A stretch of 64,000 nucleotides of DNA from Paracoccus ravus (lineage in GTDB: Bacteria > Pseudomonadota > Alphaproteobacteria > Rhodobacterales > Rhodobacteraceae): positions 1-64,000 of the forward strand of contig NZ_SDEB01000011.1 of the NCBI RefSeq assembly GCF_004522175.1. The letters are read 5' to 3'. Both the position numbers and the translations under genes were made by a program. Below the pieces are notes generated by a model. That model searched no databases and was not told the DNA's origin. It was given only the letters and a program-made list of their open reading frames with translations. This document shows, one piece after another, positions 18,532-26,790 of this stretch (positions are counted from its first letter, which is position 1; the number at the start of each line of letters is the position of its first letter).

Positions 18532-19677
18532 CTAGCGGAAGCGCAGCTTGTCGCGGTTCAGATCAGCGACGCTGCGCGCGCCCATCAGCCGCATGTCGCG
18601 CAAGAGTTCCGCGCGCATCTGTGTCAGCGCGCGCTCGATTCCGGGCTGTCCGGCAGCGGCCAGCGCGTAAAGATAGAACCGCCCCAGCCCGACCGCCTTG
18701 GCCCCGAGGCTCAGCGCCTTGAGGACATGCGTGCCGCGCTGGATGCCGCCATCCATCATCACGTCGATGCGATCCCCCACGGCCTGCACGATCTCGTCCA
18801 GCTGGTCGAAGCCCGTGCGCGAGCCGTCAAGCTGCCTGCCGCCGTGATTGGACAGAACGATGCCCGAACAGCCGATATCGGCGGCCCGGCGCGCATCCAC
18901 GGCGCTCATCACGCCCTTGAGGCAGAACGCGCCGCCCCATTCCTCGACCATCTGCGCCACATCATCCCAGTTCATCGACGGGTCGAGCATCTCGGTGAAA
19001 TAGCGCCCGATGGTCAGGCTGTCGCCTTTCATGTCGATATGGGCGTCGAGTTGCGGCAGCGAGAATTTCTCGTGCCGCAGATAGTCGATGCCCCAGCGCG
19101 GCTTCAGCGCGAATTGCGCCATGCCGCCCGGCGTCAGGCGGAATGGGATCGAAAAGCCGGTGCGCAGATCGCGCTCGCGATTGCCGCCGGTGATGCTGTC
19201 CACGGTCAGCATCATCACCTTGATGCCGATCTCTTTGGCGGTCTGCATCATGGCGCGGTTGAGGCCGCGATCCTTGTGGAAATAAAACTGGTAGCATTGC
19301 GGGGTCCGGTGCTTCTTCGCCAGTTCCGCCATCCCCACCGTCCCGAGCGAGGACACGCCGAACATCGTGCCGAAGGTCTCGGCTGCCGCTGCGGTCGCGC
19401 GTTCGCCCTGATGATGGAAAAGCCGCTGCAACGCGGTCGGCGACAGATAGACCGGAAGCGCCAGCTTCTGACCCATGACCGTCACCGAAAGATCCACATC
19501 GGTCACGCCGCGCAGCACATCCGGCACCAGATCGACCGTCTCGAAGGCTGCGCTGTTGCGGCGCAGCGTCACCTCGTCATCGGCCCCGCCATCGATATAG
19601 TTGAAGATCGGCCCCGGCAGGCGGCGCTTGGCCAGCCGCCGGAAATCGTGGAAATTATGGCAATCGGCCAAGCGCAT
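18532..19677 (-). CDS. lldD: FMN-dependent L-lactate dehydrogenase / 2-hydroxy-acid oxidase
   Basis: 381 residues, the usual LldD length. It has the alpha-hydroxy-acid oxidase pattern: FNYIDGGADDE near residue 26, a Lys in the FCLKGV strand (about 254), the active-site SNHGGRQLDGS (residues 276-286; His278 and Arg281) and the FMN-phosphate DGGIQRGTHVLKAL. The family oxidises L-lactate or related 2-hydroxy acids with FMN, passing electrons to quinone. Its start lies 11 nt below the permease stop, inside a transport operon. Fits oxidation of the L-lactate expected from the nearby deoxy-sugar pathway. Confidence 0.85.
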   Translation of the reverse strand: MRLADCHNFHDFRRLAKRRLPGPIFNYIDGGADDEVTLRRNSAAFETVDLVPDVLRGVTDVDLSVTVMGQKLALPVYLSPTALQRLFHHQGERATAAAAETFGTMFGVSSLGTVGMAELAKKHRTPQCYQFYFHKDRGLNRAMMQTAKEIGIKVMMLTVDSITGGNRERDLRTGFSIPFRLTPGGMAQFALKPRWGIDYLRHEKFSLPQLDAHIDMKGDSLTIGRYFTEMLDPSMNWDDVAQMVEEWGGAFCLKGVMSAVDARRAADIGCSGIVLSNHGGRQLDGSRTGFDQLDEIVQAVGDRIDVMMDGGIQRGTHVLKALSLGAKAVGLGRFYLYALAAAGQPGIERALTQMRAELLRDMRLMGARSVADLNRDKLRFR

Positions 19678-19688
19678 CGCAGTTTCCC

Positions 19689-20651
19689 TCAGACGGTGGT
19701 TCGGAAATGCCGCTCGCGGCCGTAAAGCGAGACGAGCAGCAGGATGATCGCCCCGAAGGCGGCCTGCACCGAGGCCGGCGCGAAGTTCAGCCCGATCAGC
19801 AGCGTGTTGATCTCGGTCAGGACCAGAACCCCGGCCAGCGTGCCGACGAAACTGCCGCGACCGCCGACCAGCGCCGCCCCTCCGACCACCACGGCGGCGA
19901 TGGTCTGGAACAGATAGGGCTGGCCGACATCGCCGTAGGCCGAGCCTGTGAAGCCCAGCAGAAGAACTCCCGCCAGCGCCGCGAACAGCGCCGAAATGGC
20001 AAAGGTCACGGTCCAGATCCGCAATGGCCGGATCAGTGCATAGGGCGCCGCGCCCGGATTGGCCCCCAGCGCGTAAAGCTGGCGGCCATAGGGGGTGCGC
20101 TCAAGGACCAAGAGGATCAGCAGGGTCAGCACCACAAGCGCCGGGATCAGCGCCGGAACCGGCAAGGGGCCGAAATGCCCGCCGATGGACACGAAGGCCG
20201 AAACCGCCTTGGGTGCCGATCCCGAGGGGAAGCCCTTGGTCCAGATCAGCACCAGACCCTGCACGATCATCCCCACGCCAAGCGTGACGATCAGCGGGTG
20301 GATGTTCAGCCCGCGCGACAGCGCCCCGTTCAGCGCCCCGATCAAACCGGCAAGGCCAAAGACGACGACGCAGACCAGTGCGAAATGCCAGCCCTGCCCG
20401 TAAAGCTGGGCCGCCACGACATTGGCAAAACCGATCACGAAGGGGATCGAGAGATCGATTCCGCCAAGGATCACCACCAGCGTCTGCCCGACCGAGGCCA
20501 CCGCGAGAAGCGCCGCGATGACCAGCATGGCACGGATCGCGAAGGGCGCGGAATAGCCGGGGATCAGCGCCGTGCCGATGGCATGCAGCGCCAGCGCCAC
20601 GCCGAATGCGCCAAGGATGCGGATGGACATGGCGTCACGACGAAGGGTCAT
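19689..20651 (-). CDS. ABC transporter permease, RbsC family (second permease)
   Basis: 320 residues from the ATG at 20651, with AAGGAG six bases upstream and a 4-base overlap with the preceding gene's stop; a much longer open frame above it is an out-of-frame shadow. About nine membrane segments with RbsC landmarks: LVVILGGIDLSIPFVIGFANV, GLNIHPLIVTLGVGMIVQGL and VVVGGAALVGGRGSFVGTLAG. It forms the inner-membrane channel with the preceding permease for a sugar-type importer. Confidence 0.87.
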   Translation of the reverse strand: MTLRRDAMSIRILGAFGVALALHAIGTALIPGYSAPFAIRAMLVIAALLAVASVGQTLVVILGGIDLSIPFVIGFANVVAAQLYGQGWHFALVCVVVFGLAGLIGALNGALSRGLNIHPLIVTLGVGMIVQGLVLIWTKGFPSGSAPKAVSAFVSIGGHFGPLPVPALIPALVVLTLLILLVLERTPYGRQLYALGANPGAAPYALIRPLRIWTVTFAISALFAALAGVLLLGFTGSAYGDVGQPYLFQTIAAVVVGGAALVGGRGSFVGTLAGVLVLTEINTLLIGLNFAPASVQAAFGAIILLLVSLYGRERHFRTTV

Positions 20652-21583
20652 GCCGGGCTCCTTTCTGCGTGCCGGTCCTGCAGCGCGATCAGGACGACCG
20701 CCGTGACGAGGATCGCGCCATAGGCGACCTGAAGGACATAGGTCGAAACATTGAGCGTGGTGAGCAGGCTTTGCAGCAGGAAGATGTCGATCGCGCCGAT
20801 GGCCGCGCCCAGCAACCCGCCCCTGCCGCCCGCAAGGCTGACGCCGCCAAGCGCCACGGCCGCAATGGCGATCAGGGTGTAATTCGCGCCGACCTTGGGA
20901 TCGGCCGAACCGATCAGCGCGGTCAGCATCATGCCCGCCGCCCCGGCAAGAAGGCCAGTGAGCACATAGGCCAGAAACCGCACCAGGCTGACATTGACCC
21001 CGGCGGTGTAGGCGGCGCGATCGTCGCTGCCCACCGCCATCAGCTGCCCGTGGAACGGCAACCGCGTCAGTGCACACCAGCTCAGCGCGATCAGCCCCAG
21101 CGGCAGAAAGGACCAGCCGCCCGCCATGGCCTTCAGCCAGTCTGGCGCGGGTCCTACGGGCGCGGGCAGGATGGTCAGGGTCACGCCGCCAAGGATCAGA
21201 TAGGTCCCCAGCGTCGCCACGATGGGCTGGACCCGGACCACCACCGCCATGAAGCCGTTGAAGGCCCCGATCGCGGCGCCGATCGCCAGGGCGGCGGGCC
21301 ACAGCAGGAAGGGCGACGAGATCCCCGCGCCCAGGAAAAGGAGCTTGATCACCACCGCGCCGACCAGCCCCATGACCGGCCCGACCGAGATGTCGATGCC
21401 ACCCCGCCCGGCAAGGATCACCGGGGTCGAGGCCAAGGCGGCCCCGATCAGCGGCGCGGCCATGCCCAGAAGCGTGCCCCATGCGGCGGGATGGAATCGC
21501 GCCGGGTTCATCATCAGATTTGCCGCCAGCAAAACGGCAAGAATGGCCAGGGCAAAGCCATTGCGACCAAGGATGCGGGTCAT
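20648..21583 (-). CDS. ABC transporter permease, RbsC family (first permease)
   Basis: 311 residues, RbsC-like: AGRGGIDISVGPVMGLVGAVVIK, then VVRVQPIVATLGTYLILGG and GVSLAGGRGGLLGAAIGAIDIF. Two non-identical RbsC-type permeases occur in tandem, as in autoinducer-2 or rhamnose type importers. Overlaps the second ATPase gene by four bases at its start and the next permease by four bases at its end. Confidence 0.87.
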   Translation of the reverse strand: MTRILGRNGFALAILAVLLAANLMMNPARFHPAAWGTLLGMAAPLIGAALASTPVILAGRGGIDISVGPVMGLVGAVVIKLLFLGAGISSPFLLWPAALAIGAAIGAFNGFMAVVVRVQPIVATLGTYLILGGVTLTILPAPVGPAPDWLKAMAGGWSFLPLGLIALSWCALTRLPFHGQLMAVGSDDRAAYTAGVNVSLVRFLAYVLTGLLAGAAGMMLTALIGSADPKVGANYTLIAIAAVALGGVSLAGGRGGLLGAAIGAIDIFLLQSLLTTLNVSTYVLQVAYGAILVTAVVLIALQDRHAERSPA

Positions 21584-22302
21584 GCTGCCCTCCCGAACAT
21601 GGCGGCGATCACGGAGCCGGTCTGCATCGCCGCGCCCGACATTTCAGCCGCCATGGCATGGTCGCGAAAGACCAGCACGCGGTCGCAAAGGACAAGGATT
21701 TCTTCGATCTCCGAGGACAGGATGACCAGCGCCATGCCTTCGGCAGCCAGATCGCGAAAGAGATCGTAAAGCACATGCCGGGTCGCGACATCTACGCCGC
21801 GCGTCGGGTCGTTCAGCAGCAGCACCTTGGGATCGCGGGCCAGCGCCCGCGCCAGCAGCACCTTTTGCTGGTTGCCCCCTGACAGCGCGGTGATCGGCGC
21901 CTCGGGCGAAGGAGCCACGATCTTCAGCCGCTCCTTCCAGCGGTCGTAGCGCGCGCGGCGCGCGCGCGTGCTGATAAAGACGCCGCGCCGGTCCCGCCCC
22001 GCGGTCGCGATGGCGAAATTGTCGAGGATCGAGAGGCCCGGAAATATCCCCGTCGAACGGCGGTCGCGTGGGACATAGACCACGCCATTGCGCTCGGCAT
22101 CGCGGGCAGCGTTGATCGCACGGCCTTGCATCTCGAGCCCGCCCGCGCTGCGCTCAAGCCCGGCGAGGCGGCGCAGGAAAACCTCTTGGCCATGCCCGTC
22201 AAGCCCCGCAAGACCAAGGATTTCGCCCGCCCGCAAGCCCGTCGAAAAGGGCGCGGCGCCCGGTTTCAGGGTAAGGTCAAGGATATTCATCATATCAGGC
22301 AT
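21580..22302 (-). CDS. ABC transporter ATP-binding protein, C-terminal half of an RbsA-type ATPase
   Basis: 240 residues. It corresponds to the second ATPase domain of RbsA/MglA-type proteins, which are normally single polypeptides of about 500 residues. As usual for that domain the Walker A is degenerate (GLDGHGQEVFLRRLAG, no GKS). The signature LSGGNQQKVLLARALA and the Walker B LLLNDPTRGVDVATR are intact. Its first codons overlap the end of the N-terminal half by eight bases in a different frame, so this is either a natural gene split or a frameshift in the linker. Confidence 0.82.
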   Translation of the reverse strand: MPDMMNILDLTLKPGAAPFSTGLRAGEILGLAGLDGHGQEVFLRRLAGLERSAGGLEMQGRAINAARDAERNGVVYVPRDRRSTGIFPGLSILDNFAIATAGRDRRGVFISTRARRARYDRWKERLKIVAPSPEAPITALSGGNQQKVLLARALARDPKVLLLNDPTRGVDVATRHVLYDLFRDLAAEGMALVILSSEIEEILVLCDRVLVFRDHAMAAEMSGAAMQTGSVIAAMFGRAA

Positions 22303-23041
22303 GCTGGGTCTCGGTGAGTTCGCGCGCGGTCTGCGGGGCCATTTTTTTCAGCAGCGCTGCCGGGGTCGCGTCGCCGCGCGGACCGGTCGCGACGACCCGC
22401 CCCGAACGCAGCACCGAAATATCGTCGGAAAGCGCCATGACCTCATCCATGCGATGGGTGATGAAAAGGATCAGGCAGCCCGCCGCAGCCTGTTCGCGCA
22501 TGAAATCAAAGACCGATTCACGATCCGCGTAATCCAGCGCGGCGGTGATCTCGTCGAGGATCAGAATGCGCGGCTCGCGCGCGACTGCGCGGGCCAGTAC
22601 CACGAGTTGCTGGGCGGCCAGGGGCAGGGAACCGGCCTGCGCATCCGGATCGATGGGCGTGCGGGCAAAGCGCGCCAGCACCTCGGCGGCGCGGGTGCGG
22701 CGCTCGCCGCGTGGGATGCGGCGGGTGAAAAGCCCGTCGAGGCCCAGCAGGATATTGTCGGTCACGCTGCGATCCGGGGCGATCAGAACCTCCTGAAAGG
22801 CGGTGGCAAAGCCCGCCGCCTGAAACCCCGCCGGGTCGCGCGCCGTGACCGGGCGGCCCTCGAAACGGATCTGCCCGGCATCGGGCAGGACGATCCCCGA
22901 CAGCAGCTTCACAAGGGTGCTCTTGCCCGAACCATTCTCGCCAAGGATCGTGTGCACCGTACCGGCGCGGAAGGCGATATCCGCGCGGTCCAATGCCTTG
23001 GTCTCGCCGTAATGCTTGGTCAGGCCGGAGATTTCCAGCAT
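22295..23041 (-). CDS. ABC transporter ATP-binding protein, N-terminal half of an RbsA-type ATPase
   Basis: 248 residues from the ATG at 23041 (GGAG upstream; a GTG three codons earlier is possible). Walker A GENGSGKST at about residues 34-42, the RbsA first-domain style signature LPLAAQQLVVLARAVA in place of LSGGQ, and Walker B ILILDEITAALD. It ends right after TARELTETQ, the point where full-length RbsA proteins continue through a linker into the second domain. The pair together would energise the two RbsC-type permeases. Confidence 0.82.
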   Translation of the reverse strand: MLEISGLTKHYGETKALDRADIAFRAGTVHTILGENGSGKSTLVKLLSGIVLPDAGQIRFEGRPVTARDPAGFQAAGFATAFQEVLIAPDRSVTDNILLGLDGLFTRRIPRGERRTRAAEVLARFARTPIDPDAQAGSLPLAAQQLVVLARAVAREPRILILDEITAALDYADRESVFDFMREQAAAGCLILFITHRMDEVMALSDDISVLRSGRVVATGPRGDATPAALLKKMAPQTARELTETQHA

Positions 23042-23062
23042 GGCTCTCACTCCGTGGGTGGG

Positions 23063-23085
23063 GGCCGCGCGCGTGAGGCGCGGCC
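23063..23085. other. Intercistronic hairpin after the RbsB-type binding-protein gene
   Basis: GGCCGCGC and GCGCGGCC form a perfect 8-bp stem with a 7-nt loop, eight bases past the binding-protein stop and upstream of the ATPase. No T run. Likely a message-stabilising or partial-termination element. Confidence 0.55.
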
Positions 23086-23092
23086 GGCTTTC

Positions 23093-24274
23093 TTATTTCG
23101 CGCAAGCCGATGGCACGGCCGCATAGTCCCAGGCGGGGCTGGGCGCGGGATTCGAGAAATAGGCGTTCAGCCATTCCTCGGGCATCGGATCGGCGGGCGG
23201 GACCGGAAACACCGAGACCGCATCCGGCGTCATGCAATCCTGATGCCAATTCGCCAGATCCGCGCCATGAACCGGCGGCAGAGGGATCATCAGCGTGTTC
23301 AGGACCGGCTTCTGCCCCGCCATGATGCGGCCCGCGACACGGAACAGGGTCTGCGCGGTCCAGCCCGGCAGCACGGCATGGCCCTCGAAACGGTAGCCCT
23401 CGGGATTGGCCTTCCAATGCCCCAAGGCATCGCCGGTGATCGAGCCGGTGATCAGCGGCACCGGGCGACCCGCCTCGGCAAAAGCCTCGGCGATGACGCG
23501 CGATTCCGAACCGGCCGACCAGACCGCGTCAATCGGCGCGGGATTGGTCGCAAGCGTCTGCAAGACCACGGTCTTGGTGACATTGGCGGTCCAGTCGCCG
23601 TTCACGACGCGGGCGGTACGCAGCTTGGGATGCTCGGCCATCGCGGCATCGCCTCCGGCGCGTTCTTGCGCGACGATGGGATGGCCCGCGATGCCCTCGA
23701 CGATCAGCACATTGCCGCCCTCGGGCAGCGCCTTACCGATGGCCGCCATCATCTCATAGCCCCATCGGGTATAGTTGCTGTCCACGTTGACAGCCGAAGG
23801 CGCGGTGACCGAACCGGCAGCGGTGACGAAGGGAATGCCCGCCTTGGCTGCGGCGGCAATGGCCTCGTCCAGCCCGGTGGCCGAGCCGGGGATCGAGGTG
23901 ATGATGCCGCAATCCTTGTCGATGAAGGCGCGGATCTGGTTGATCTGCTGGCCGACATCGCCGTTCGAATCCGAGACCTCGAAGCTCGACACCGTACCGT
24001 CGGCGATCAGCCCATCGACAAGGCGCTTCAATTCATTCGTGACCGAGACGCGCCACGGATTTCCCTGATAACTTTCCGAATGGCACCATTTCCACGGCTT
24101 CGCCTTGGGCGTGAAATCGCCAAGCGGCCCTGCCGTGACATTCTGAGGCGCGTTCTCATATTGCGCGGCCAGTTCGGCGGGCAGGCCTGCGATTACATCC
24201 TTGACCGCCGTCTCTGCCGCGGCGGGCAGAGCCAGCGCGGTCGCGGCCAGGATGCCGCATAGTCTTCCTTTCAT
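23093..24274 (-). CDS. Sugar-type ABC transporter periplasmic binding protein
   Basis: 393 residues with GGAGGAGG upstream and a signal peptide (MKGRLCGILAATALALPAAAE). The body is a type I (ribose-like) periplasmic binding fold: ESYQGNPWRVSVTNELKRLV, DVGQQINQIRAFIDKDCGII, IPGSATGLDEAIAAAAKAGIPFVT and AVWSAGSESRVIAEAF. It is longer than E. coli RbsB (296) because of an N-terminal insert and a C-terminal extension. The ligand is unknown. First gene of the importer, followed by a hairpin and then the split ATPase. Confidence 0.85.
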   Translation of the reverse strand: MKGRLCGILAATALALPAAAETAVKDVIAGLPAELAAQYENAPQNVTAGPLGDFTPKAKPWKWCHSESYQGNPWRVSVTNELKRLVDGLIADGTVSSFEVSDSNGDVGQQINQIRAFIDKDCGIITSIPGSATGLDEAIAAAAKAGIPFVTAAGSVTAPSAVNVDSNYTRWGYEMMAAIGKALPEGGNVLIVEGIAGHPIVAQERAGGDAAMAEHPKLRTARVVNGDWTANVTKTVVLQTLATNPAPIDAVWSAGSESRVIAEAFAEAGRPVPLITGSITGDALGHWKANPEGYRFEGHAVLPGWTAQTLFRVAGRIMAGQKPVLNTLMIPLPPVHGADLANWHQDCMTPDAVSVFPVPPADPMPEEWLNAYFSNPAPSPAWDYAAVPSACAK

Positions 24275-24296
24275 CGGGTTCCTCCTCCCTTATGGT

Positions 24297-24312
24297 CCCG
24301 GAAGCGTCCGGG
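24297..24312. other. Hairpin upstream of the RbsB-type gene
   Basis: CCCGGA-AGCG-TCCGGG forms a 6-bp stem with a tetraloop in the 52-nt gap between the solute-binding-like gene (stop at 24327) and the periplasmic binding-protein start. It may be a processing site; too weak for a confident terminator. Confidence 0.35.
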
Positions 24313-24326
24313 GGCGTCTTGGACTG

Positions 24327-25451
24327 TCAGAAACTCTCCCGGAACAGGCGGTTGAGGTCGGAAAGTACCGGCGCGAATTCCTCGCGTGCGGCGAGCCCTT
24401 CGGTGATCCGTTGCGCTGCGGCCTCTTGGAAATTCATGTAGCCGTCATGGCGCGGGCGGACCCATGCGCCTTCCAGCGTCGCGCGGGTGGCCCGATAAAA
24501 CTCACTCGTGGCCGCGTTCACGGTGCCATCTTCCCAAGCGTCGGCATGACCCGGCTGACCTCCGGCCTTGGCGAAAGGACCGCGCTGGATCTCACCGCTG
24601 GCGATCCAATAGGCGAAGTCGATGGCGGCGTCGCGGGCCGTCGAGAAGCCCGAGACCGCAATCCCGGTCCCGCCAAGCGCCGAGCCCACCGAGCCCAGCG
24701 TCCCAGCCAGAGGCATATCGGCAAAGCGGATGAGGCTGGGGCGGAAGCCCGGAATGGCGTAATTCACATAGCCATAGATCAGCGGCGCGCAGGCGATGCG
24801 CGAGCCGGGCTGGGCCATTTCCTCGAAAACCGCGATCGGGTCCATGCTGGCGCAGGACGGATCGACCAGTTCCGAAATCTCGCGCAGCATTGCCCAGACC
24901 TGCGACCCGGTCGCGGCATCGACGAAGCTATCCCCTTCGATGGCGCAGGGTCGGCCCAGATTGCCCGCGAGGGTGAAGAAGCACATCAGCGAATGCGGCG
25001 GGCGCAGCGGGATCATCACCCTGCCCGCACGGGCGAGATCAAGCATCTCGTCCCAAGTCGCCGGGGCCGCTTCGATCAGATCGGGCCGCCACGCCATGAC
25101 CTGCGTCGCCGCATCGATTGGAAAAGCCCATTGGCTCCCGCGCCAGTTATAACTCGGATAGCTCTGCCCGACCGAGCCTGCCGCCAGGGCCGCGCGCTCG
25201 GCCTCGCGACCCGGCACATCCAATGGCGCAAGGCATCCCTCATCGGTGATCTGGCCGACATGCGGGTGGTCGATGACGATCAGGTCGTAATTGCGGGCCA
25301 GTTCCTCGACCGGAAAGCTCTCGAAATCCTGCAGCGAACGCTTTTCCCAGTCGATCTTCACGCCGGTCTTTTCGGCCCAGATCGCCGAGCAGGCCACCAT
25401 CGGATCATAGCCGCGCGGATGGCTCCAAGTCATGCCTTTCAGTCGGGTCAC
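24327..25451 (-). CDS. Solute-binding-protein-like protein without a signal peptide
   Basis: 374 residues that read as a type II solute-binding fold: a start MTRLKGMTWSHPRGYDP like the first strand of family 1 binding proteins, DLIVIDHPHVGQI, NWRGSQWAFPIDAATQVMAWRPDL and ATWDEML. There is no N-terminal signal, and the start is fixed by a 4-base overlap with the CoA-transferase stop, so the protein should stay in the cytoplasm. No permease is paired with it. Coupling to a CaiB/BaiF enzyme suggests a cytosolic sensor, carrier or enzyme on the binding-protein scaffold. The function is not known to me. Confidence 0.72.
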   Translation of the reverse strand: MTRLKGMTWSHPRGYDPMVACSAIWAEKTGVKIDWEKRSLQDFESFPVEELARNYDLIVIDHPHVGQITDEGCLAPLDVPGREAERAALAAGSVGQSYPSYNWRGSQWAFPIDAATQVMAWRPDLIEAAPATWDEMLDLARAGRVMIPLRPPHSLMCFFTLAGNLGRPCAIEGDSFVDAATGSQVWAMLREISELVDPSCASMDPIAVFEEMAQPGSRIACAPLIYGYVNYAIPGFRPSLIRFADMPLAGTLGSVGSALGGTGIAVSGFSTARDAAIDFAYWIASGEIQRGPFAKAGGQPGHADAWEDGTVNAATSEFYRATRATLEGAWVRPRHDGYMNFQEAAAQRITEGLAAREEFAPVLSDLNRLFRESF

Positions 25452-26611
25452 AGCGCGAACTCCTTGCGGATGGCGGCGCTATGCGCGCCGATCAGGGGGG
25501 CGGCCTCGGGCCGGGTCGGGCGCAACCCGTTCAGGCGCAAAGGCAGGCGGGTGGTCTCGATCGAGACGCCGTCCGCGCGGGTCACCGTTTGCAGCATGTC
25601 AAGGGTGCGGAACCCTTCCGAGGCCAGAAGTTCCGGCCAATCCATCACGCGGGCGCACCAGATATCGGCGGGCTCGAGGATCTCCAGCCAGTCCTGCACG
25701 CTGCGCGTCGCGACGGTGGCCGCGATGATCCGCTTGATCTCGTCGCGGCGGGTGAAGGCCAGTTTCGGCTCGTCGATAAAGGGGGCAAGCCCCTCGATCC
25801 CCATCAGCCCCGAAAGCCGCGCCAAGGGCGTCATGGCAATCGCAAGCCAGCCATCGCTCGCCTGATAGACGCCGTAAGGCGCCGACAGATAGGCATGGGC
25901 CGAGCGGAAATTCGAGCGCGTCGGCACCCGGCGGCCATCGTTCAGATGCGTGGTCAGGACCTCGAACTGGAAGTCGATCAGCGCCTCGATCAGGCTGGTC
26001 CTGACCTCCATCCCCTGCCCCGAGATGCCGCGCCGCACCAAAGCGGCGAGAATGCCCTGACAGCAGGCCGCGCCCGCCAGCATATCGGCAATGGCGAGGC
26101 CGAAAGGCACCGGCCCCTGATCCTCGTCGCCATTGAGCCACATCACCCCCGAGCGCGCCTGCGCCAGCAGGTCCTGCCCCGGCCGCATGACCCAAGGCCC
26201 CTCATCGCCATAGCCCGAGATCGAGGCATAGACCAAACGCGGGTTGATCTCACGCAGCGCGGCATAGTCCAGACCCAGCCGCTCGATCACGCCGGGGCGG
26301 AAATTCTGGATCACGACGTCGGCCTTGGCGATCAGTTTTTTCAGCGCCGCGAGATCGCCCTCATCCTTCATGTTGATGGCAAGGCTTTCCTTGCCGCGGT
26401 TGATGGCATGGAAAATCGTCGAATCGCCGCCGATCTCGGTATCGGACAGATAAAGCCTGCGCGACAGATCGCCACCATCGGGGCGTTCGATCTTAATCAC
26501 CCGCGCGCCCATATCCGCGAGCCGCAGCGAGCAATAAGGCCCGGACAGGAACTGGCTCATATCCAGCACAAGCAGGCCGTCAAGCGGCAGGGCGGTGTCA
26601 GTCTCGTTCAA
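25448..26611 (-). CDS. CaiB/BaiF family (type III) CoA-transferase
   Basis: 387 residues; the start is a TTG at 26609-26611 with GGGAG upstream. Family III CoA-transferase features: LDGLLVLDMSQFLSGPYCSLRLADMGARVIKIE at the N terminus, NRGKESLAINMK, and the catalytic Asp expected in GLAIADMLAG (Asp176 by comparison with formyl-CoA transferase). These enzymes move CoA between carboxylic acids. Its donor and acceptor here are unknown; a MaoC protein in the neighbouring operon could act on a CoA ester it makes. It is preceded by an IclR-box-like sequence. Confidence 0.85.
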   Translation of the reverse strand: MNETDTALPLDGLLVLDMSQFLSGPYCSLRLADMGARVIKIERPDGGDLSRRLYLSDTEIGGDSTIFHAINRGKESLAINMKDEGDLAALKKLIAKADVVIQNFRPGVIERLGLDYAALREINPRLVYASISGYGDEGPWVMRPGQDLLAQARSGVMWLNGDEDQGPVPFGLAIADMLAGAACCQGILAALVRRGISGQGMEVRTSLIEALIDFQFEVLTTHLNDGRRVPTRSNFRSAHAYLSAPYGVYQASDGWLAIAMTPLARLSGLMGIEGLAPFIDEPKLAFTRRDEIKRIIAATVATRSVQDWLEILEPADIWCARVMDWPELLASEGFRTLDMLQTVTRADGVSIETTRLPLRLNGLRPTRPEAAPLIGAHSAAIRKEFAL

Positions 26612-26686
26612 GATCGTCTCTCCCAGCGATGCCGCGCCGCCCGCCTCCCCTGCGGTTTTGCGGCACTACATTTCTTATGTGAATGA

Positions 26687-26704
26687 CAATTTCATTTATG
26701 GAAC
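26687..26704 (-). promoter_or_regulatory. Candidate IclR box upstream of the CoA-transferase operon
   Basis: On the minus strand this 18-mer reads GTTCCATAAATGAAATTG, 76 nt before the CoA-transferase start. It matches two other sites in the island (27624-27641 and 37652-37669) at 12-14 of 18 positions and carries the TTCCA half-site seen in IclR-type operators. Confidence 0.5.
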
Positions 26705-26743
26705 GGTTCTGCAAGCGCGAATCCGAGAGCTACGAAAAAGAAA

Positions 26744-26765
26744 ACCCCAGCCACAGGGCCGGGGT
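26744..26765 (-). terminator. Terminator of the iclR-type gene
   Basis: On the minus strand CCCCGGCC pairs with GGCTGGGG (one G-U) around a short loop and is followed by TTTTC. It lies 26 nt past the stop of the regulator gene. Confidence 0.7.
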
Positions 26766-26790
26766 GGGAAAGGACTGGGTTGAGACCGGA

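Noticed and set aside
17323-19725. 800-residue open frame on the plus strand
   Set aside because: It is antisense to the TRAP binding-protein and lldD genes, both of which have clear family motifs, start signals and operon spacing. Its translation is low-complexity and His/Arg/Gly-rich, as expected from the reverse of GC-rich codons.
19689-21482. Long 597-residue reading of the second RbsC-type permease
   Set aside because: The first 277 codons overlap the first permease in another frame and read as low-complexity protein. The ATG at 20651 has AAGGAG and a 4-base overlap with the preceding stop.
22088-24262. 724-residue open frame on the plus strand
   Set aside because: Antisense to the ABC ATPase halves and the periplasmic binding protein, which carry Walker motifs and a signal peptide.
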